NCBI GenBank assembly: GCA_964632795.1
Contig: CAZWEZ010000001.1
Coordinates: 62,001 to 126,000 of the forward strand
Direction of reading: 5' to 3'
From: CAZWEZ01 sp964632795
Lineage (GTDB): Bacteria > Pseudomonadota > Alphaproteobacteria > Rhodospirillales > 2-02-FULL-58-16
DNA length: 64,000 bases
Part shown: positions 25,355-32,516 of the stretch, one piece after another
Layout: the number at the start of each line of letters is the position of its first letter
How positions within the stretch are numbered: position 1 is the first letter of the stretch
Program-made: the position numbers and the translations under genes
The notes under the pieces: model-generated
What the model saw: the letters and a program-made list of their open reading frames with translations, nothing else
What the model was told of the DNA's origin: nothing
Database searches by the model: none

Positions 25355-25602
25355 CGACTGCCTACAGGTGGTGGAAAGACGCGCCGCCGGAACAGCGAGC
25401 CGAGGCCGAACGTCGGCGCCGCGCGGGCCTGCGCCGCTACCGGGCGAAGGTCGAGGCGGAACGCCTGGCCACGACCACTGAGCGGCTGTGTCTCAATTGC
25501 CGGGAGCCCTTCCCCAGCGAGGGTCGGGGCAACTGGCTTTGCGACAACTGCCGTGGGCTAGACGCCGGGATGTTCGACAACGTGGACGCGGGGCTGAGTT
25601 AA
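25351..25602 (+). CDS. Small zinc-ribbon-like protein
   Basis: An 83-residue protein whose start overlaps the previous stop. The first half is basic and Arg-rich (AERRRRAGLRRYRAKVEAER); the second half has CLNC and CDNC pairs spaced 17 residues apart, a likely zinc ribbon. Such small basic zinc proteins may bind nucleic acid, but no family can be named. It is the last GC-rich gene before the composition changes at about 25610. Confidence 0.6.
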   Translation: MTTAYRWWKDAPPEQRAEAERRRRAGLRRYRAKVEAERLATTTERLCLNCREPFPSEGRGNWLCDNCRGLDAGMFDNVDAGLS

Positions 25603-25674
25603 TAAGGGCTCTTCGCGTGGCAACCAGAAAAGTGGTCCTCATTATTGGTTTTATTGTGAGCGAACCTGTGTAAT

Positions 25675-26367
25675 ATGGCTGCGGGTGATCTTAAGGGTAG
25701 GGCGTATATGGTATTCTGGATATTTAAAGCTTCAGTCGTGGTACAGGCTGAATCTCATAACCCAACCATCTTGCATCCCGCCTTTTTAAATACTGAAGGC
25801 ATTGTAGGCGATGATTGGGAAGTGAAGGGAGATCCAATAGTTACGCCTGTATTTTCACAGGTAGTATATTCGAACGGTATTAGTTTCCTGGCTGAACCAA
25901 ACAAGTTCCAAGTGAGTGACGGCCGGCCGCCAAAGGACGCAGGTAGATCTCTAGCCCCAGATTTGGCAGCTAAATACATCAAGCGGCTCCCCCACACACC
26001 CTATACGGCGATCGGACTGAATCTGGCAGCGTGCCTCATCACACCATCCCCGCAGGAAAGCCTAGTTCAACTATTATTAAAAGAAGGGCCTTGGAACGAA
26101 GGCAAGTTATCGTTGCAGGCAGCGGGTTTTCAGTTTAGGTATGCTGCTCCATCGGCACAGCTAAATTTGTCTTGTAAGGCTGGAAAGATAGCAAAGAAAC
26201 CTGGGGACGAACCCTCTCCAGCCATTATCATCGAGGCGAATTACCACACTGTTTTGCCCCAGGATAAGAAGGCTGTTGGCCCTGCCACTCGCGCAATTAC
26301 GAAATATAGCAAGCGGTGCAACCACTTGATGAAGACATTGGACACCATTTTTGAGTTAGGAGAATAG
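25675..26367 (+). CDS. Unknown protein, gene 1 of the AT-rich accessory cassette
   Basis: A 230-residue protein with no recognised domain. It starts MAAGDLKGRAYMVFWIFK and contains a segment VTPVFSQVVYSNGISFLAEPNKFQV, then YIKRLPHTPYTAIGLNLAACL, which reads like a beta-rich core followed by a conserved PHxxYTAIGxN stretch. Codon use is much more AT-rich than in the genes before it. Three bases separate its stop from the next gene, and the third gene follows closely, so the three are probably one operon. The location at the cargo end of an integrated element is where defence or moron genes are found. A defence role is only an inference. Confidence 0.65.
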   Translation: MAAGDLKGRAYMVFWIFKASVVVQAESHNPTILHPAFLNTEGIVGDDWEVKGDPIVTPVFSQVVYSNGISFLAEPNKFQVSDGRPPKDAGRSLAPDLAAKYIKRLPHTPYTAIGLNLAACLITPSPQESLVQLLLKEGPWNEGKLSLQAAGFQFRYAAPSAQLNLSCKAGKIAKKPGDEPSPAIIIEANYHTVLPQDKKAVGPATRAITKYSKRCNHLMKTLDTIFELGE

Positions 26368-26370
26368 TCG

Positions 26371-26781
26371 ATGACGGCTCCGTTCGATGGTGCGACCACC
26401 CGTGGGACTGAACCTACGCTGCTTACCTCAAGGCTGGGGGCGCGGGTCATGGAACTGATTCCAGGCATGATGGAACTGATTCCAGACATGTCAGAGGCTG
26501 ACGTCGATCCGAACCTTTCGAATCAGGAAATGAGGTTTTCCACTGAACAAAGGGTGGCTCTCAATAAGCTGTGGTCTGTCTGCAAGATTCCGGATGGGGG
26601 GGAGGTATATTTTTTATCCACAGGGCTGCAAGAGGCCGCCAAGGTGCAACCTGATGATGAGCTTGACTGGGGTTTTTCAGTTGAGGTACCTCCTGCCCGA
26701 CGCAGTCGAAAGATCAAGATTAAGTTGCTCAGAAAGGGGCGTGGCAAGCCTGCGCTTAATCTTTCGGCTGATGAAGGTTGA
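26371..26781 (+). CDS. Unknown protein, gene 2 of the AT-rich accessory cassette
   Basis: A 136-residue protein. The N-terminal half includes an in-frame duplication of seven residues (MELIPGM followed by MELIPDM) from a 21-bp tandem repeat. The rest has a basic segment RRSRKIKIKLLRKGRGKP near the end, which could bind nucleic acid or another acidic partner. GGAG lies a few bases upstream of the ATG. Its end is 11 bases before the chosen start of gene 3. No family is recognised. Its small size between two larger unknown proteins suggests an adaptor or regulatory part of a three-component module. Confidence 0.6.
   Translation: MTAPFDGATTRGTEPTLLTSRLGARVMELIPGMMELIPDMSEADVDPNLSNQEMRFSTEQRVALNKLWSVCKIPDGGEVYFLSTGLQEAAKVQPDDELDWGFSVEVPPARRSRKIKIKLLRKGRGKPALNLSADEG
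26449..26490 (+). repeat. 21-bp tandem duplication inside accessory gene 2
   Basis: ATGGAACTGATTCCAG is repeated after 21 bases (26449 and 26470) with one or two base changes between the units. It adds seven in-frame residues to the protein. It is likely a recent slip duplication. Confidence 0.85.
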
Positions 26782-26792
26782 CGGGGGATATC

Positions 26793-27311
26793 GTGGCTGA
26801 CGGAAAATATCCGTGGTTCAAAGTTGTTACTGGAACCAATCTGGAGCAAGGGGACATTCTCGAAACTTCTCCTGTTCTCCTCACTCCCCCGGATGTACTC
26901 ATCAAGGATGAGTTGGAGGTTGAGGTCGAGGAGCGTGATGTAATTGTAATGTCTCAAACATGCGACCTCATGAACAATAAGATTCCAGACGTTCTTTTGA
27001 CCGCAGTATGGGAGCTTTCGGAAGTAAAAAACGATCTAGGTCACACTAAGGAGCAAGAAAAAGCGAGGCAAGGACATTTCCCTTCTCTCCACATGCTGAA
27101 TAAGTGTTCTCTCAAAGGGTATGAAAGGGAAGTTCGAATTGTAGATTTTCGTAGTGTCTACACTCTTCCGGTTAACGTGGCTTGCGAACATGCCAAAAAT
27201 CTTAAAGAACGCATCAGGCTTCTGCCCCCCTACCGCGAACATCTTTCCCAAGCCTTTGCGCGGTACTTCATGCGCGTAGGGTTGCCAAATGATATTCCGA
27301 GATTTCGCTAA
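26793..27311 (+). CDS. Unknown protein with SQTCDL motif, gene 3 of the AT-rich accessory cassette
   Basis: A 172-residue protein from a GTG start preceded by GGGGGA; a TTG at 26778 in the same frame would add five residues but has no spaced ribosome site. It has two striking stretches: VIVMSQTCDLMNNK near residue 50 and LLPPYREHLSQAFARYFMRVGLP at the C-terminus. I recall this pairing of motifs from uncharacterised proteins on mobile elements, but cannot attach a family name. The CD pair and the strongly conserved-looking tail suggest an enzyme or binding site. The gene is AT-rich and ends the cassette. Function unknown. Confidence 0.65.
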   Translation: MADGKYPWFKVVTGTNLEQGDILETSPVLLTPPDVLIKDELEVEVEERDVIVMSQTCDLMNNKIPDVLLTAVWELSEVKNDLGHTKEQEKARQGHFPSLHMLNKCSLKGYEREVRIVDFRSVYTLPVNVACEHAKNLKERIRLLPPYREHLSQAFARYFMRVGLPNDIPRFR

Positions 27312-27434
27312 TATTGGAGTTCAGTTGATATGGCGGGCATATGGGATTAGTAACCCCAAAATCCTGGCTGGCGTCCGCTCCTGAAGGCCTGCCTGCCCGC
27401 ATAACGGAACGTCTCCATTGGGTCACAATCGGCC

Positions 27435-27611
27435 CTAACCCCCCGCCTCCAACGTAGTCGGCTTTGCCTGTAGCAGCGGCCTCCACTCGCGGAGCGCCGT
27501 CGCGCAATCGCCCCGTTTATAGGCTGCCAAGCCCTCATCGAACCCCGCCTGGGCAGGAGCGGCGAGGCACACCACCAACCCGACCAGCGCCGCCGCGACT
27601 GATCTTCTCAT
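27435..27611 (-). pseudogene. Truncated Sel1-repeat protein with signal peptide
   Basis: A 58-residue frame on the minus strand: MRRSVAAALVGLVVCLAAPA is a signal peptide, and AGFDEGLAAYKRGDCATALR followed by EWRPL is the usual start of an exported Sel1/TPR repeat protein. After that the frame leaves the family pattern and stops; normal members continue with several repeats. It is therefore the 5' scrap of a Sel1 gene, or a very small secreted remnant. It lies between the accessory cassette and the next unknown gene, opposite in direction. Confidence 0.7.
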
Positions 27612-27752
27612 TGTCCGCCTCCCCGTCCACGCGAACTATAGCGCATCCCAGCGTCGCGATGGTAGGGTGAGATGCAGGTTGGCGACGACGCCGAAAACCA
27701 GAGGATATCTGTCCCAGGCGCCGGAGCAACACTGAGAAAGGGAGTGACTATC

Positions 27753-28268
27753 ATGAATATCGATCAAGGAGAGCAGCCTACGACATTTGCCGACGCTGGT
27801 TACGGGAGCATTCTCGAAACGACGATCGAAAATACGCGATTGGTCCGGGTTATGAAGGCACACTCGCCTATTGATGAAGGGGAAAAATTCGTGACGCTTG
27901 GACCGTTCCACAATGACGACAACTCTCTTCCGAGCATCCATTACCCGAGAGAGTTAACAGCGAGCCCCGTCTTTGACGTTACCGAACACTGCCAGTTCAT
28001 CCCATCCTTGTCTCCTGTGGATCTTCTTGCTGCCCCACCGGGGGGGCGGGACAACACCGGAAAAGTGTTTGTTTCACCTGATCACATCGTCTTGGGAGTT
28101 TTTTCACATGCAGACAATATGGTGTACTATTTAAACCTCCGTTCTGGCGCGATATCGATTGATCTCGTTCTTGACCAATTTTATACCACCTCCCGCTGGA
28201 CCATCAAAAGCACGGTGGAAAAGAAAAATATGGATGTCCTGGTCAACTTCCCGGGTGATGTTGGATAG
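27753..28268 (+). CDS. Unknown protein near the right end of the element
   Basis: A 171-residue protein with AAAGGGA ten bases before its ATG. The sequence is beta-rich by appearance with a segment HIVLGVFSHADNMVYYLNLRSG and a short glycine-proline insert (APPGGRDN). No family is recognised and there is no signal peptide or membrane helix. It is alone, 440 bases after the cassette and 350 before the attachment site, so it counts as further cargo of the element. Base use is intermediate between the cassette and the packaging genes. Confidence 0.6.
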   Translation: MNIDQGEQPTTFADAGYGSILETTIENTRLVRVMKAHSPIDEGEKFVTLGPFHNDDNSLPSIHYPRELTASPVFDVTEHCQFIPSLSPVDLLAAPPGGRDNTGKVFVSPDHIVLGVFSHADNMVYYLNLRSGAISIDLVLDQFYTTSRWTIKSTVEKKNMDVLVNFPGDVG

Positions 28269-28276
28269 TACCCTCG

Positions 28277-28453
28277 GGCTTCGCCGCATGGGCCGAGCGG
28301 CGGCTGGGGGAGCTGATCCGGGCACAGAAGGAGACCGTGGGGCTCCATGAAGGAGGCCGTCCTCCTAAAACCGGTTCCCCGACGGCACCGGTTTCCAAGC
28401 CCCCCACCCTCGCCGAGGCCGGGATCGACAGGAAACTATTCAGCCGGGCCTCT
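28277..28453 (+). pseudogene. Gene fragment near attR
   Basis: An open frame with no start of its own reads FAAWAERRLGELIRAQKETV, then later PPTLAEAGIDRKLFSRA. This is the internal pattern of a phage or plasmid protein group in which AERRLGELI..QKETVGL is followed by TLAEAGIDKKLSSRAQK. The expected continuation after SRA is lost, and the frame becomes Arg/Ser-rich noise. The N-terminal half is also missing. It is a remnant, perhaps of a gene cut by an older recombination at the element's right end. Confidence 0.6.
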
Positions 28454-28537
28454 TCTCCCCGTGGGCTGTTCAACTCAACCGCTCGACGTTCGCGCCGACG
28501 CCCAGGGTCGAGCCGGGGAGCCGCTGGTGGTAGGGCA

Positions 28538-28548
28538 AAATTTTACCC
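28538..28548 (+). repeat. Possible integrase arm-type site, right end
   Basis: The second copy of AAATTTTACCC, followed at 28551-28560 by a related ATTTTTACCC. It lies about 70 bases inside the right attachment repeat, in the same direction as the copy at 15955-15965. Confidence 0.45.
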
Positions 28549-28570
28549 ACATTTTTACCCAAACAAGAAA

Positions 28571-28592
28571 GAGGGCCGCCGAAGCGACCCTC
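28571..28592. terminator. Hairpin near the right end of the element
   Basis: GAGGGCCGC and GCGACCCTC form a stem with one mismatch and a CGAA loop. It is not followed by a strong T-run, so termination is uncertain; it could equally be a structural feature near the attachment site. Confidence 0.35.
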
Positions 28593-28618
28593 ATTATCTG
28601 CTAGGCCCTTGATTTTGT

Positions 28619-28665
28619 TTGGTCGGAGCGGCCGGATTCGAACCGGCGACCCCTACACCCCCAGT
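28619..28665 (-). repeat. attR: element-borne 3' part of tRNA-Pro
   Basis: Identical to 15759-15805. It forms the anticodon-loop-to-CCA part of the intact tRNA-Pro, so this copy came in with the element and restored the gene on insertion. Confidence 0.93.
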
Positions 28666-28696
28666 GTAGTGCGCTACCAGACTGCGCCACGCTCCG
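28620..28696 (-). tRNA. tRNA-Pro(GGG)
   Basis: A 77-base cloverleaf on the minus strand: acceptor pair CGGAGCG / CGCTCCG, D arm GCGC...GCGC, anticodon stem CTACA / TGTAG with loop CTGGGGG (anticodon GGG, reading CCC proline codons), T arm GCCGG-TTCGAAT-CCGGC, discriminator A and an encoded CCA. It is the attachment gene of the element on its left and lies 82 bases beyond the end of the merR-like gene. Confidence 0.95.
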
Positions 28697-28778
28697 ACAT
28701 CGGGTGCCCCGAAAGGAATTCGATGCCCCGGGCGCACTATACAGCGCTCCAGCCGTATCGCGCAACGCCGGGAAAGGG

Positions 28779-29207
28779 TCAATCGGAAGACGCGCGCAAC
28801 AGGTCGCGAAGCTCTTCCAATTCATCGACCACCGACTTCAAGGCGTCCCGTTTGCGCCTGTCCAGTTCGGGTCCGGGAGCCGGTGTCTCCGTCGGCGGGT
28901 CTTTGTTTTCCAGGGCCACGACCTTGGCGCCGTTTTGGCGAAGCAGCTTCTGTACGCCTTTGATGGTATAGCCGTCGTTGTAGAGGAGATCGCGGATGCG
29001 GCGCAGGAGCACCAGATCCTCGGGACGGTAATAGCGCCGCCCACCGCCACGCTTCAGCGGGCGGATCAGCGGGAACTTGGTTTCCCAAAACCGCAATACG
29101 TGCTGGGGAAGATCGAGTTCCAAGGCGACCTCGCTGATAGTCCGGAAAGCCGCCGCGGATTTCCCGCCACGCCGCAACGAGGATTTGCTTTCGGGCGCTT
29201 GCACCAT
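28779..29207 (-). CDS. MerR-family transcriptional regulator next to ihfA
   Basis: A 142-residue protein with a MerR winged helix (FRTISEVALELDLPQHVLRFWE at about residues 21-42, then RRYYRPEDLVLLRRI). The middle GYTIKGVQKLLRQ is the second helix pair. The C-terminal part is short, charged and has no metal-binding cysteines, so it is not a mercury or copper sensor. It follows ihfA by two bases; the pair is a common arrangement in alpha- and gammaproteobacteria. Its target is not known. Confidence 0.88.
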   Translation of the reverse strand: MVQAPESKSSLRRGGKSAAAFRTISEVALELDLPQHVLRFWETKFPLIRPLKRGGGRRYYRPEDLVLLRRIRDLLYNDGYTIKGVQKLLRQNGAKVVALENKDPPTETPAPGPELDRRKRDALKSVVDELEELRDLLRASSD

Positions 29208-29209
29208 GT

Positions 29210-29524
29210 TCAGAACGCCGTCCCGGGCCGCCTTTTCTCATTGATGCGGTTCTTGAGTACCTGGGAGGGGCGGAAAACAAGCACCTTGCGAGGGAGGATG
29301 GGAACCTCTTCGCCGGTCTTGGGGTTGCGTCCGATCCTTTGGCCCTTCTGGCGGACCGAGAAACTGCCAAAGGATGAGATCTTGACGGTCTCGCCTTTCG
29401 CCAGGGCGTCGGAAACATGGTTCAAGACCGCTTCCAGCAATTCAGCCGATTCGTTCCTCGACAAGCCGACTTCCTGATACACCGCCTCGTTGAGTTGGGC
29501 GCGTGTGATGGTTCTTCCAGCCAT
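29210..29524 (-). CDS. ihfA: Integration host factor alpha subunit
   Basis: A 104-residue DNA-bending protein. It starts MAGRTITRAQLNEAVYQEVG and carries the HU/IHF signature (VKISSFGSFSVRQKGQRIGRNPKTGE) and the DNA-intercalating Arg-Asn-Pro of the beta arm. A frame extending upstream adds 11 residues but the start at 29524 matches the family and has AAGGCGG before it. IHF shapes DNA for replication, transcription and site-specific recombination, and could also assist the nearby integrase, though that is inference. Confidence 0.95.
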   Translation of the reverse strand: MAGRTITRAQLNEAVYQEVGLSRNESAELLEAVLNHVSDALAKGETVKISSFGSFSVRQKGQRIGRNPKTGEEVPILPRKVLVFRPSQVLKNRINEKRRPGTAF

Positions 29525-29650
29525 GCTGTACCGCCTTGATCCGATGAAGGAGAACAAAGCGTATCGTTACGGGATAAATCCGTCAATATCAAAGGGATGA
29601 CGGAAATGCTTCATACAGGACCGTGGTTCGGCCACGGCCACGTCGCGCGA

Positions 29651-30613
29651 TTACCAGCGGACCATGCAGGCGCCCCAGGTCAGTCCGCCGCCCATCGCCT
29701 CCATCAGGATCAGATGGCCGGGCTGGATACGCCGGTCGCGAACCGCCTCATCGAGGGCAAGCGGTATCGAGGCGGCCGAGGTGTTGGCATGCCTGTCCAC
29801 CGTGACGACCATGCGTTCCTCGGGCAGACCGAGCTTGCGAAGCGTACTGTCAAGAATGCGTTTGTTCGCCTGGTGGGGCACCATCCAGTCGATATCGTCC
29901 CGGGTCAGTCCATTGGCCTCCAGCGCCTCGTCGGCCACCGCGGCCAAATTGACGACGGCATGGCGGAAGATCTCCCGCCCCACCATTTGAACGTGACCGA
30001 CGGTCTGGGTCGACGAGGGGCCGCCATCCACGTAGAGCAGATCGCCGAGGTCTCCGTCGGAGTGCAAATGGGTCGACAGGATTCCCCGGGCCGTGGATTC
30101 CGTGGCGCGGAGGACCACGGCTCCGGCCCCGTCCCCGAACAGCACGCAGGTGGCCCGGTCACGCCAATCGAGGATACGGGAAAACGTCTCGGCGCCGATC
30201 ACCAGGACCGTACGCGCCTGACCGGCCTTGATGAAATTGTCGGCGACCGACAGTCCAAAGATAAACCCCGAACAGACGGCCTGGACGTCGAAGGCGGCGC
30301 CTCCCTTTTGGCCCAACATGGCTTGAACCTTGGTCGCCGTGGAGGGGAAGGTATTGTCCGGCGTGGTCGTTGCGACGATGATCAGATCAAGGTCTTGGAC
30401 GGAGACTCCGGATTGTTCCAGGGCCTTGGTCGCCGCCCTGAAGGCGAGATCCGAAGTCAATTCCCCTTCGGCGGCGATATGGCGCTGGTGGATTCCCGTT
30501 CGCGCGACGATCCATTCGTGCGACGTATCAAGCGTGGCAGAGAGTTCATGGTTGGTAAGGATTCGCTTCGGCAGATAGGAGCCGCATCCGATGATGAGGG
30601 ATCGTGATGTCAT
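29651..30613 (-). CDS. fabH: 3-oxoacyl-ACP synthase III
   Basis: A 320-residue condensing enzyme that starts fatty-acid synthesis by joining acetyl-CoA with malonyl-ACP. The catalytic Cys is in DVQAVCSGF (about residue 112), His in WMVPHQANKRI and Asn in RHANTSAASIP. Length and order match FabH. The start overlaps the plsX stop by four bases (ATGA), so the two are translated together. It belongs to the conserved yceD-rpmF-plsX-fabH cluster; ihfA follows after 126 bases. Confidence 0.96.
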   Translation of the reverse strand: MTSRSLIIGCGSYLPKRILTNHELSATLDTSHEWIVARTGIHQRHIAAEGELTSDLAFRAATKALEQSGVSVQDLDLIIVATTTPDNTFPSTATKVQAMLGQKGGAAFDVQAVCSGFIFGLSVADNFIKAGQARTVLVIGAETFSRILDWRDRATCVLFGDGAGAVVLRATESTARGILSTHLHSDGDLGDLLYVDGGPSSTQTVGHVQMVGREIFRHAVVNLAAVADEALEANGLTRDDIDWMVPHQANKRILDSTLRKLGLPEERMVVTVDRHANTSAASIPLALDEAVRDRRIQPGHLILMEAMGGGLTWGACMVRW

Positions 30614-31653
30614 CGTCCGGCGGTAGCATGCCGATCGTTGGTGTGGATGTGCGTGAAGTCCTTCTCGATTCCCTCGTTGAAACCGCGTTTGATCAGGTCC
30701 GCGGCGACGACGATGGCGTTGGAGAAACCAAAGGCATCGGTTCCGCCGTGGCTTTTCACGCAAATACCATTGAGGCCGACCAGCATGGCCCCGTTATAAC
30801 GCCGGGGGTCGACGTACGTCCGGAAGGTGTTGAGCGCTGGCTTGGCCAGGAATGCCCCGATCCGGGCCCATGGAGAACTGGACAGGGCCCGCTTCAAAAA
30901 GTAGCCGTAGAGCTGGGCCGTGCCTTCGGCGGTCTTGAGTGCGATGTTCCCCGTGAAGCCGTCGGTGACGATCACATCGACGGTGCCGGCGCCGATGTCG
31001 TCGCCTTCCACGAAGCCGTAGAATTTAATCGGCAGGTTGGTCTCCTGGAGGATGGTGGCGGCCGTCTTGACGGCCTCGTTGCCCTTCAGGCCTTCGGCCC
31101 CCACGTTCAGGATGCCGATGGAAGGCTGTTCGAGCCCCAGGACACGCCGGGCGTAGACCTCTCCCATGACCGCGAACTGGACCAGGTTGTCGGCATCGCA
31201 CTCGACGTTGGCGCCGAGATCCAGCATCACGCTTTCGCCACGCATGGTGGGGAAACAGGTAGCGATGGCCGGCCGGTCGATGCCGGGCAAGGTCTTGAGC
31301 ACGAACTTGGCCATCGCCATCAGGGCTCCGGTGTTGCCCGAAGAGATCACCCCACCGGCGTCGCCCGCGCCGACGGCATTTATGGCCAGGCGCATGCTCG
31401 AATTGCGCCCGCTGCGTAACGCCGTTCCCGGTTTTTCCTCGTTGGTGACCACGTCCTCGGTGTGGAAGACCCGAGAGACGTTCTTGACCCGTGGGAAACG
31501 GTCCAGGAGCGGGGTCAGCTGACCTTCGTCGCCGAACAACAGGAAGTTGGCCTCGGGGAGTCGCTCGAGTGCAATCCCGATCCCTTCCACGACGACTCGC
31601 GGGGCGCTGTCCCCGCCCATGGCGTCCAGCGAAAGCGTCAAACGCGTAGACAA
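30610..31653 (-). CDS. plsX: Phosphate acyltransferase PlsX
   Basis: PlsX makes acyl-phosphate from acyl-ACP for phospholipid synthesis. The protein shows LSLDAMGGDSAP at the N-terminus and later GNTGALMA and GLLSKPALN-like segments of the family. No ATG is available at the right place; the TTG at 31653 (LSTRLTLSLDAMGGD) is chosen, with GAGGA about eight bases upstream. The frame is open further to 31743 but that part overlaps rpmF and does not look coding. From the TTG the protein is 347 residues, the usual length. It is read after rpmF and overlaps fabH. Confidence 0.93.
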   Translation of the reverse strand: MSTRLTLSLDAMGGDSAPRVVVEGIGIALERLPEANFLLFGDEGQLTPLLDRFPRVKNVSRVFHTEDVVTNEEKPGTALRSGRNSSMRLAINAVGAGDAGGVISSGNTGALMAMAKFVLKTLPGIDRPAIATCFPTMRGESVMLDLGANVECDADNLVQFAVMGEVYARRVLGLEQPSIGILNVGAEGLKGNEAVKTAATILQETNLPIKFYGFVEGDDIGAGTVDVIVTDGFTGNIALKTAEGTAQLYGYFLKRALSSSPWARIGAFLAKPALNTFRTYVDPRRYNGAMLVGLNGICVKSHGGTDAFGFSNAIVVAADLIKRGFNEGIEKDFTHIHTNDRHATAGR

Positions 31654-31678
31654 ATGGTTCGCGTCCTCGTTGCCGGCG

Positions 31679-31864
31679 TCAGGCGGCCTCGCCCGTTTCC
31701 TTGACTTGGCGGCCTTTGTAATGGCCGCAGGAAAGGCAAACATGGTGCGGCCGCTTCAGTTCGCCGCAGTTGGGGCATTCTTCATAAACCGACGGCGGAA
31801 GCGAATCATGTCCACGCCGCATGCCTCGTCGAGACGTGGATATTTTTTTCTTCGGAACGGCCAT
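31679..31864 (-). CDS. rpmF: Ribosomal protein bL32
   Basis: A 61-residue protein starting MAVPKKKISTSRRGMRRGHD, with a zinc-type CPNC...CLSC pair in the middle. This is the family pattern of bL32 of the large ribosomal subunit, and its place before plsX and after the YceD gene is conserved in most bacteria. Confidence 0.97.
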   Translation of the reverse strand: MAVPKKKISTSRRGMRRGHDSLPPSVYEECPNCGELKRPHHVCLSCGHYKGRQVKETGEAA

Positions 31865-31949
31865 GTTGCGATACCTTCGGTTCGAGCCCCTTCAGAGAGC
31901 GGGAGACTACTTAAACAAATATAGCTGAAGGGGCAAGTCGCTTACACCC

Positions 31950-32516
31950 CTATTCGGATTTTCCCTTGATCCCGGCCAGCGTGGCGAAGGGGCCGGACTG
32001 TGCGGCGGCCTCTTCGGGGTCCGTCGAACCGACTGTAAACCCTTGGAATGCAGCGCTTTTCTTCCTCGGGAACGGATCGAGTTCCAGGGCATACTGCTCG
32101 GCCACGGCTTCGCCCAAGTCGACGACACCCCCGGTGGCGGGTTCGGGAGGATCCTCGCTATCCAGGGTCAGGGCGAGTTCCCCGTCGGTGACGTTCAAGG
32201 TGGCGCCGTCATCCTCGGTTCCGACATGATACAACCGCTCGAAAGAAGCCTCGACCTGGGATTCGACGGGTTCGAGGGTAACCACGCACGATTGGGTGGC
32301 ATGCCCCAGCAGATCGCCCCGCAACCGGATCACCGCCCCACCATCCTCGGCAACCAGACGAACCTTAGCCTGCAGGCTGTCCAGGGTCACCAGCTCGAAC
32401 CGCTTGGCCAGGGCTTGGCGTTCCTTGGCGTTGGCCTCGATCTCGTAACATGCCTCGTCCTTGCCCAGGCTTGTCAGATCGACGGGGCGGGAAAATTCGG
32501 GTGGGGGCCGATTCAT
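31950..32516 (-). CDS. YceD / DUF177 family protein
   Basis: A 188-residue acidic protein of the YceD (DUF177) family, seen by its position before rpmF and by the segment LGHATQSCVVTLEPVESQVEASF, where the cysteine and following strand are conserved. Homologues act in 23S rRNA maturation or ribosome assembly in plants and bacteria; the exact activity is not settled. Its start overlaps the stop of the previous gene by one base (TGATG-type overlap at 32516). Confidence 0.88.
   Translation of the reverse strand: MNRPPPEFSRPVDLTSLGKDEACYEIEANAKERQALAKRFELVTLDSLQAKVRLVAEDGGAVIRLRGDLLGHATQSCVVTLEPVESQVEASFERLYHVGTEDDGATLNVTDGELALTLDSEDPPEPATGGVVDLGEAVAEQYALELDPFPRKKSAAFQGFTVGSTDPEEAAAQSGPFATLAGIKGKSE

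Larger units (their letters stand above)
15806..28665 (+). mobile_element. Integrated phage-like or satellite-like element in tRNA-Pro
   Basis: About 12.9 kb bounded by a 47-bp direct repeat. The order is integrase, AlpA-like regulator, small possible ribbon-helix-helix protein, primase-helicase, origin-like repeats, small and large terminase-like genes, portal, three small unknown genes, an AT-rich three-gene cassette, a truncated Sel1 gene, one more unknown gene and a gene fragment. The element brings its own copy of the tRNA 3' part, so the tRNA at 28620-28696 stays whole. No major capsid, head protease, tail, lysis or phage repressor gene is recognised. It is therefore either a strongly reduced prophage or a satellite that borrows capsids. 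Confidence 0.9.

Noticed and set aside
16202..26622. Two more perfect DnaA-box words (16202-16210 and 26614-26622) inside the element
   Set aside because: Both lie inside coding sequence, in the integrase gene and accessory gene 2, without neighbouring repeats, so I do not count them as origin parts.
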